Source: Ziziphus jujuba
Lineage: Eukaryota > Streptophyta > Magnoliopsida > Rosales > Rhamnaceae
Length of the DNA stretch: 64,000 bases
Assembly (NCBI RefSeq): GCF_031755915.1
Contig: NC_083379.1
Span: forward strand, 40,742,001-40,806,000
Reading direction: 5' to 3'
In this document: positions 63,677 through 64,000 of the stretch, piece by piece
How the letters are laid out: each line of letters opens with the position of its first letter
Numbering within the stretch: position 1 is the stretch's first letter
Notes under the pieces: generated by a model
What the model was told of the DNA's origin: nothing
Databases searched by the model: none
Seen by the model: the letters and a program-made list of their open reading frames with translations, nothing else
Position numbers and translations under genes: made by a program

Positions 63677-63919
63677 TGTAAAATTTTCTTTCACTGCATT
63701 CTAAAAAGAGTTGTGTATACTTGCACATAAATATTTTGGTTTACCAATGCAAATTTTCACAACACATGACCTGTATGCAATAGCTATTATACTGCTTTTC
63801 AACATCTGTGATGAAACTGCGATAATCGGTTGATTTTTAGACAATCCAATTCTATTGGTTTACGAAACAAACACCAGAAAGTAGTCAACTAGCATATAAT
63901 AATTTCCTTCCTCTCTAGC

Positions 63920-64000
63920 TCAAGCCTCAAGAATGCTAGCTCTTCTAACTGCAGCCTGTAACTTGCACAGAGGTAAAGGCTCTGCTGACCTCAGTCCAAT
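63920..64000 (-). CDS. Possible C-terminal codons of a gene cut by the right edge
   Basis: On the minus strand a frame open to the window edge reads about 26 codons, including SAEPLPLCKLQAAVRRASILEA, before a TGA. A splice acceptor (ttacag) lies inside it, so only the last 13 codons may be coding. The composition looks protein-like, but no family is recognised. Confidence 0.3.
   Translation of the reverse strand: MGLRSAEPLPLCKLQAAVRRASILEA

Overview
The window is nuclear DNA of a flowering plant. The evidence is split genes with short exons and AT-rich GT-AG introns, plant-specific families (QWRF/AUG8, NHX5/6-type antiporter, PSY1R-like receptor kinases, nepenthesin-type aspartic protease), abundant AT and CT microsatellites, and a nest of plant LINE, hAT and Ty3/Gypsy-type elements. 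A woody eudicot, probably a rosid, fits best, but the sequence alone does not fix the species.

Layout, left to right. About 1-2.9 kb has no gene I can support. A SixA-type histidine phosphatase gene is on the minus strand (2.9-5.7 kb). About 4 kb of AT-rich spacer with a MITE-like inverted repeat leads to a WD40-repeat gene on the plus strand (coding 9.7-12.7 kb, probably with a 5'UTR intron). A nepenthesin-like aspartic protease (15.3-17.1 kb, minus) and the spliceosome factor CWC25 (18.9-21.3 kb, minus) follow. From 21.75 to 38.87 kb is one nested transposon block. A full-length but decayed L1-type LINE (minus) with a 16-bp target-site duplication holds two insertions: an hAT element in its 3'UTR, itself split by a 3.0-kb solo LTR, and a second related 3.0-kb solo LTR inside its reverse transcriptase. 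Beyond the block are a QWRF/AUG8-like microtubule gene (41.0-44.2 kb, minus), an endosomal Na+/H+ antiporter of the NHX5/6 class (46.0-51.2 kb, minus) with three U12-type introns, and a tandem pair of PSY1R-like LRR receptor kinases (52.7-55.9 and 60.4-63.7 kb, plus). The last 80 bases may hold the C-terminal codons of another minus-strand gene.

The genes are ordinary housekeeping and signalling loci with no operon-like relationship. I would look twice at four things: (1) the receptor pair, whose ectodomains are nearly identical while the first copy's kinase has lost catalytic-loop and activation-segment residues; (2) the antiporter's two AT-AC and one GT-AG minor-spliceosome introns; (3) the nested transposon block, which can be unpicked step by step from its target-site duplications, including a tandem duplication of the hAT left end; (4) a GC-AG intron directly after the signal-peptide exon of the aspartic protease. 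I found no CRISPR array, tRNA or rRNA gene and nothing that looks like a wholly new system.

Exon boundaries were read by eye from splice consensus, frame continuity and family knowledge. They are predictions, not transcript-supported models.
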